Source: Bacteroidales bacterium
GTDB lineage: Bacteria > Bacteroidota > Bacteroidia > Bacteroidales > UBA7960
Assembly: GCA_007131125.1 (NCBI GenBank)
Contig: SLRE01000026.1
Coordinates: forward strand, 1-25,073
DNA: 25,073 bases
Direction: 5' to 3'
The notes under the pieces are model-generated. The model searched no databases. It saw only the letters and a program-made list of their open reading frames with translations, and was not told the DNA's origin. Made by a program: the position numbers and the translations under genes. Shown one piece after another: positions 22,964 through 25,073 of this stretch. Position 1 is the stretch's first letter; each line of letters begins with the position of its first letter.

Positions 22964-23986
22964 ATGCCCGAATTAAAATTTGAAGAAATAGTTAAAGACA
23001 TCCGCAATAAAACCTTTTACCCGGTTTATTTTCTGATGGGCGAAGAAACCTTTTATATTGACGTGATCTGCGATATGCTGGAAGACAAGGTGCTTACCGA
23101 AACCGAAAAAGAATTCAATTTCAGCCAGCTGTATGGGAAAGAAACCGATATCCCAACCATGCTTAGCGTAGCCAAGCGATTTCCCATGATGGCCAGCCAT
23201 CACCTGGTAATTTACAAGGAAGCCCAGAACATCAAAGAAATAGAAAAAAAGGAAGATTTACTCGCCTACATCAAAAATCCGTTGAAGTCCACCGTTCTGG
23301 TTATTTGTTACAAATACAAAACCCTTGACAAACGCAAAACGCTTTTCAAAACCATCAGTAAAACCGGGGTGGTTTTTGAGGGAAAAAAGTTGTATGACAA
23401 CCAGGTGCCGGGCTGGATTGATAACTACGTAAAAAGAAAAGGATACCGCATTGGGCCCAAGGCCCTGCAGATGCTCGCCGACCACCTGGGTAACGACCTT
23501 GCCAAAATTGTGAACGAGATTGGCAAGCTGTTTATCAGCATGAAGAAAGGGGATGAGATCACCCCTAAGATCATTGAAGAGAATATTGGCATCAGCAAGG
23601 ATTTCAATATTTTTGAATTCCAGAATGCTTTGGGAAAAAATGATCAGCTGAAAGCTTACCGCATAGCAAAATATTTTGGCGACAATCCTAAATCAAATCC
23701 CCTGGTGCTTACCATCGGGCTATTGTACCAATATTTTGCGAAAATACTGACTTACCATAGCCTGCGCGACAAAAGCCAGCGCAATGTGGCAGCAGAATTA
23801 TCCATTCATACTTTCTTTGTTAAGGATTATACAGAGGGTGCCAGGAGGTTTCCTCCCCAAAAGGCCATAAAAGCAATTTCCCTGCTCAGGGAATATGATC
23901 TGAAGCAGAAAGGCGTTACTGATATAAAAACCGACGAGGGTGAACTGCTGAAAGAGATGACTTACCGGATAATGAACCAGAAATAA
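22964..23986 (+). CDS. holA: DNA polymerase III delta subunit HolA
   Basis: This 340-residue protein matches bacterial HolA, the clamp-loader wrench that opens the beta sliding clamp. The N-terminus YPVYFLMGEETFYIDVICDML resembles the conserved Y-x-L-x-GxE entry of the family. FNFSQLYGKE, AKRFPMMASHHLVIYKEAQ and the helical LADHLGNDLAKIVNEIGKL segment of the AAA lid follow, with NIFEFQNALGKND and a C-terminal collar region to the end. Length equals typical HolA. It is placed between amn and the EVE-domain gene. The HsdR-N-like nuclease diverges from this cluster, which may indicate DNA-related co-function. Confidence 0.93.
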   Translation: MPELKFEEIVKDIRNKTFYPVYFLMGEETFYIDVICDMLEDKVLTETEKEFNFSQLYGKETDIPTMLSVAKRFPMMASHHLVIYKEAQNIKEIEKKEDLLAYIKNPLKSTVLVICYKYKTLDKRKTLFKTISKTGVVFEGKKLYDNQVPGWIDNYVKRKGYRIGPKALQMLADHLGNDLAKIVNEIGKLFISMKKGDEITPKIIEENIGISKDFNIFEFQNALGKNDQLKAYRIAKYFGDNPKSNPLVLTIGLLYQYFAKILTYHSLRDKSQRNVAAELSIHTFFVKDYTEGARRFPPQKAIKAISLLREYDLKQKGVTDIKTDEGELLKEMTYRIMNQK

Positions 23987-24024
23987 TTAACCATCCGGAA
24001 GCATTCCGGAATAAAAAGGAGAAA

Positions 24025-24435
24025 ATGAACTATTGGTTGGTAAAAAGTGAACCCGATGCCTATTCCTGGCAACGCTTCATCAAAGACGGAAAAACCATGT
24101 GGGAAGGAGTAAGAAACTACCAGGCCCGGAATAATCTCAAAGAAATGAAAAAAGGCGACCTGGTCTTATTCTATCATAGTGTTTCCGAAAAACAGGTAAT
24201 GGGTATTGCCAGGGTAACCCGTGAGCATTACCCCGACCCTACTTCCGATGACGACCGCTGGGTGGTAGTGGATCTGGTGCCCGAATCGGCCCTGGACAAA
24301 CCTGTTACCTTAAAAGAGATTAAGACCGATCCCCGGCTTGAAAATATTGCCCTGGTCCAGCAGGCCCGGCTTTCGGTAATGCCCCTGCAGAGGGAAGCTT
24401 TTGATGCCATTGTGGAACTGGGTAGTAACCAATAA
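24025..24435 (+). CDS. EVE-domain protein
   Basis: This 136-residue single-domain protein has the EVE (PUA-like) fold signature. MNYWLVKSEPDAYSW opens the domain, followed by WEGVRNYQARNNL, MKKGDLVLFYHS, GIARVTREHYPDP and WVVVDLVP. EVE domains are thought to read modified bases in DNA or RNA and are related to YTH. Its substrate is unknown. A purine-rich AAGGAG lies directly before the ATG (24015-24020), a rather close but clear Shine-Dalgarno-like sequence, unusual in this window. holA ends 38 bases upstream and the CvpA-like gene starts 8 bases downstream, so it is likely in the same transcript. Confidence 0.93.
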   Translation: MNYWLVKSEPDAYSWQRFIKDGKTMWEGVRNYQARNNLKEMKKGDLVLFYHSVSEKQVMGIARVTREHYPDPTSDDDRWVVVDLVPESALDKPVTLKEIKTDPRLENIALVQQARLSVMPLQREAFDAIVELGSNQ

Positions 24436-24443
24436 ACCGAGCC

Positions 24444-24947
24444 ATGAACCTTTTGGATATCATCCTGATCATCCCTTTGATCCTCGGAGGAATCGGCGGT
24501 TTTCGCCGGGGTTTATTCCTGGAGCTTGCCACCCTCACAGGCCTCATCCTTGGCGTTTTCCTGGCTGCCATACTGGCCGATGTTACCGGGCAGGTAATTA
24601 CAGCCATTGTTGACTGGAACCCCATCCCCTTTATGATCCTGGTTTTTATTATCGTTTTTGTTGTGGTGTGGATGCTGGTAAGGGCCCTCGGCGCCGCACT
24701 GACAAAACTCTTTAAAGTGGTGATGCTCAATTTTTTTAATCGCCTGGCAGGAATGGCTTTCGGGATCATAAAATACGCCTTTTTGATCAGCCTCCTGTTA
24801 ATTTTTATCAACTACCTTGATCAGCACTTTGATATTCTTTCGGCTCAGGCCCGGGAAGGCTCTTTCCTTTACCCTGTTATCGAAGGCTTTGCCCCATGGG
24901 TATTGCCACCCAAAGAGCAAATTACCCTGCCTTCTTACCAGTTGTAA
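24444..24947 (+). CDS. CvpA-family membrane protein
   Basis: This 167-residue protein has four predicted membrane helices (about residues 3-20, 28-50, 61-82 and 106-128). The opening NLLDIILIIPLILGGIGGFRRGLFLELATLTGLILGVFLA is the CvpA pattern: a short helix, a GxxRG turn and a second helix. CvpA is required for colicin V production in E. coli and for envelope stress tolerance in several bacteria; the mechanism is unknown. The C-terminal part (YPVIEGFAPWVLPP) is cytosolic or periplasmic. It starts 8 bases after the EVE gene stop and ends the plus-strand run. No terminator is seen after it. Confidence 0.88.
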   Translation: MNLLDIILIIPLILGGIGGFRRGLFLELATLTGLILGVFLAAILADVTGQVITAIVDWNPIPFMILVFIIVFVVVWMLVRALGAALTKLFKVVMLNFFNRLAGMAFGIIKYAFLISLLLIFINYLDQHFDILSAQAREGSFLYPVIEGFAPWVLPPKEQITLPSYQL

Positions 24948-24965
24948 TATTTTTTGTATTTTTTG
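24948..24965 (+). repeat. Tandem TATTTTTTG pair
   Basis: TATTTTTTG occurs twice in direct succession (24948-24956 and 24957-24965), starting immediately after the cvpA stop and about 40 bases before the next gene. Each is one base longer than the consensus TAnnTTTG. It may be part of a promoter for the following gene or merely a T-rich stretch. Confidence 0.3.
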
Positions 24966-25003
24966 AGGTGATTCAATTGAGTAATTATCCTAAAAAAAAT
25001 ACC

Positions 25004-25073
25004 ATGCAAGAAATTATCTGGGAAAAAATAAGAAAAGATTTTGCCGTAACAGAAAAGATAGCCTATTTCAATA
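25004..25073 (+). CDS. 5' end of a possible class V aminotransferase
   Basis: Only 23 residues are visible: MQEIIWEKIRKD then FAVTEKIAYFN. The register (about ten residues, then F-x-V-T, a charged pair and a YFN/YLN motif) is what class V aminotransferase, cysteine desulfurase-like proteins show at their N-terminus, where N precedes the substrate-binding loop. This is a weak match from one short stretch. The gene runs off the right edge, so neither its catalytic lysine nor its family can be checked here. It starts 56 bases after the cvpA stop. Confidence 0.4.
   Translation, partial: MQEIIWEKIRKDFAVTEKIAYFN

Noticed and set aside
1..25073. tRNA, rRNA, CRISPR, insertion sequence, prophage or restriction-modification system
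   Set aside because: No cloverleaf-like segments, spaced repeats, transposase or integrase motifs, or terminal inverted repeats were seen, and the HsdR-N protein has no methylase or helicase partner.

Overview
The window looks like ordinary chromosomal DNA of a Bacteroidota member, most likely Bacteroidales or Marinilabiliales-like. Four things support this: a subtilase ending in a type IX secretion (T9SS) C-terminal sorting domain, a DUF5723-type outer-membrane protein, exact TAnnTTTG minus-7 promoter boxes of the Bacteroidota type before several first genes, and mostly absent Shine-Dalgarno sequences. Coding density is high. No gap exceeds about 175 bases, and there are no tRNA, rRNA, insertion sequence, prophage or CRISPR signals.

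Left part (1-3055, minus strand): surE, a 90-residue membrane protein overlapping it by 8 bases, then lpxB (lipid A disaccharide synthase) with its own promoter, then a SpoIID/LytB-type cell-wall protein that overlaps the lpxB end and runs off the window. Next, a DUF502 membrane protein (minus) and a YugP-type zinc membrane peptidase (plus) diverge from a shared promoter region around 3800-3950.

Middle (4643-10016, minus strand): a compact run of ccmF-type haem lyase, a DUF2520 Rossmann protein, a KdsC-like phosphatase, a UbiA-family prenyltransferase and Maf. It runs from a promoter at 10009-10016 to a strong bidirectional hairpin terminator shared with the convergent peptidase gene. Upstream of it are three envelope genes on the same strand: an LPP20-like lipoprotein, a DUF5723-like barrel protein and a large lipoprotein.

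Right part: a minus-strand group (T9SS-secreted subtilase, MgtC/DUF4010 membrane protein, and a 906-residue membrane-anchored protein with a propeller-like C-terminal half) is spaced tightly enough to be one transcript. A small stand-alone HsdR-N-type PD-(D/E)XK nuclease diverges from a plus-strand run of amn (AMP nucleosidase), holA (DNA polymerase III delta), an EVE-domain protein and a CvpA-like protein. The last 70 bases open a gene that resembles a class V aminotransferase.

The theme is envelope construction (lipid A, Kdo, lipoproteins, barrels, wall hydrolase) mixed with housekeeping. I found no clear undescribed system. The most interesting points are the lone HsdR-N nuclease beside holA, the uncharacterised 906-residue protein in a protease/MgtC operon, the barrel-lipoprotein pair, and the archaeal-lipid-like UbiA homologue.
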